From contig NZ_FREV01000005.1 of NCBI RefSeq assembly GCF_900143545.1, positions 295,463 to 359,462 on the forward strand: a stretch of DNA of 64,000 nucleotides, given 5' to 3'. This document shows, in pieces, positions 63,479-64,000 of the stretch (positions are counted from its first letter, which is position 1; each line of letters opens with the position of its first letter). Both the position numbers and the translations under genes were made by a program. The DNA is from Loktanella sp. Alg231-35. GTDB lineage: Bacteria > Pseudomonadota > Alphaproteobacteria > Rhodobacterales > Rhodobacteraceae. A model generated the notes under the pieces. That model had not been told where the DNA came from. It saw nothing but the letters and a program-made list of their open reading frames with translations, and searched no databases.

Positions 63479-64000
63479 CTATGGGCCACTTTTGAGCAAT
63501 GTTTCTGGAATTGGCGGACGCATGTTTAAAGCCTGATGGGGTCGAACACGATTGTACTGTCTGAGCCATGTATTGATGACGATCTGTGCCTGTTTCGTGG
63601 TGTGGAACCATTCAGCATTCAGGACTTCTCGGCGCAGCGTGCCATTGAAGCGCTCGTTGTATCCGTTCTCCCAGGGTGACCCCGGGTATATCTGGATCGG
63701 CTTAATCCCGACCTTTCTCAGCCAGTCTTGTAGTGCTGTTGCGATGAACTCTGAGCCATTGTCCGAACGAATGTATACGGGTTTCCCGCGCCGCAAAAGC
63801 AGTGGGTAGAGCGCATCCAGCACATCCGCGCTGTTCATCTTTGGTTTGACCGCGACACACAGTGCCTCACGGGTATATTCATCCAGCACCGTGAGCATCT
63901 TGTAGGGCCGCCCGTTGCTCAGTTTGTCGTGCACAAAATCGACGCTCCAGATGTGATTGGGATGTTGCGGCCGCAGCCGGATGATTGAGCTGTCCTTGTG
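63479..64000 (-). mobile_element. IS3-family insertion sequence, partial (3' end of transposase)
   Basis: The last 173 residues of an IS3-type OrfB transposase are read on the minus strand and run off the window end. The rve/DDE core is visible: HIWSVDFV and LTVLDEYTREAL, the second Asp in IRSDNGSEFI, and the Glu in SPWENGYNERFNGTLR. The end RPHQALNMRPP is typical. The stop is at 63,479; the IS end is probably within ~25 bases of it but cannot be fixed, since the other end is outside the window. Confidence 0.9.
63479..64000 (-). CDS. IS3-family transposase OrfB, partial (N-terminus outside window)
   Basis: The frame is open to base 64,000. It contains the catalytic D, D(35)E motif residues: Asp in SVDFV, Asp in RSDNGSEF and Glu in SPWENGY. 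No frameshift or stop is seen in the visible part, so the element could still be active. The N-terminal helix-turn-helix OrfA partner must lie beyond the window. Confidence 0.9.
   Translation of the reverse strand, partial: HKDSSIIRLRPQHPNHIWSVDFVHDKLSNGRPYKMLTVLDEYTREALCVAVKPKMNSADVLDALYPLLLRRGKPVYIRSDNGSEFIATALQDWLRKVGIKPIQIYPGSPWENGYNERFNGTLRREVLNAEWFHTTKQAQIVINTWLRQYNRVRPHQALNMRPPIPETLLKSGP

Overview
The window reads as chromosome of an alphaproteobacterium of the order Rhodobacterales (Roseobacter group). The evidence is the gene order: argS/SPOR/nagZ/scpA/scpB; yceD with rpmF/plsX/fabH/ihfA/merR; lptF/lptG/lptD/surA/pdxA/rsmA; and an iscR-led suf operon. Protein sequences and the short ATGA-type overlaps fit this too. 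I cannot name the species. Nearly all of 1-56,700 is dense core genome. The last ~7.3 kb (56,700-64,000) is accessory.

1-9,500: the end of dgt, a cation/proton antiporter, arginyl-tRNA synthetase, a SPOR protein, NagZ, the condensin partners ScpA and ScpB, two small proteins, a fused-repeat dCTP deaminase and tRNA-Pro(GGG) with its own terminator. 9,500-14,100: the rpmF-plsX-fabH-ihfA-merR fatty-acid/phospholipid cluster on the minus strand, YceD, and a BamE-like lipoprotein. 14,200-19,200: a small-molecule exporter patch (DMT and LysE families around a small RHH-like protein), MsrB, a Uup-type ABC-F ATPase and an SDR. 19,200-26,900: MazG, an M20 amidohydrolase, two different agmatinase-family ureohydrolases around a small membrane protein, then prfA-prmC and a DUF4167 protein ending at a strong terminator.

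26,900-34,200 is one long minus-strand envelope operon: lptF-lptG-lptD-surA-pdxA-rsmA, i.e. LPS export, outer-membrane protein folding, a vitamin B6 step and rRNA dimethylation. 34,300-48,000 holds pepA-holC, a TetR regulator with two perfect operators divergent from an alpha/beta hydrolase, a 35-residue lipoprotein coupled to an aspartic protease, MarC, a second ABC-F, an MFS transporter, Ndk, a DEAD-box helicase with a long basic tail, and an HD-domain hydrolase.

48,000-56,700 is the Fe-S assembly operon: iscR, a cysteine desulfurase, sufB, two unknown membrane proteins, sufC, sufD, two YIP1-like membrane proteins and sufS. Upstream of iscR is a perfect palindrome that looks like an Irr (ICE) box, and IscR keeps only one cysteine.

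56,700-64,000: a truncated tRNA-Arg copy and then an intact tRNA-Arg(CCG), decayed repeat-rich DNA, one small hypothetical gene, and a tight two-gene operon encoding proteins of 1237 and 332 residues that I do not recognise. Diverged ~82-bp direct repeats flank that operon, and an IS3-family transposase runs off the window end. This module is the best candidate for an undescribed system here.
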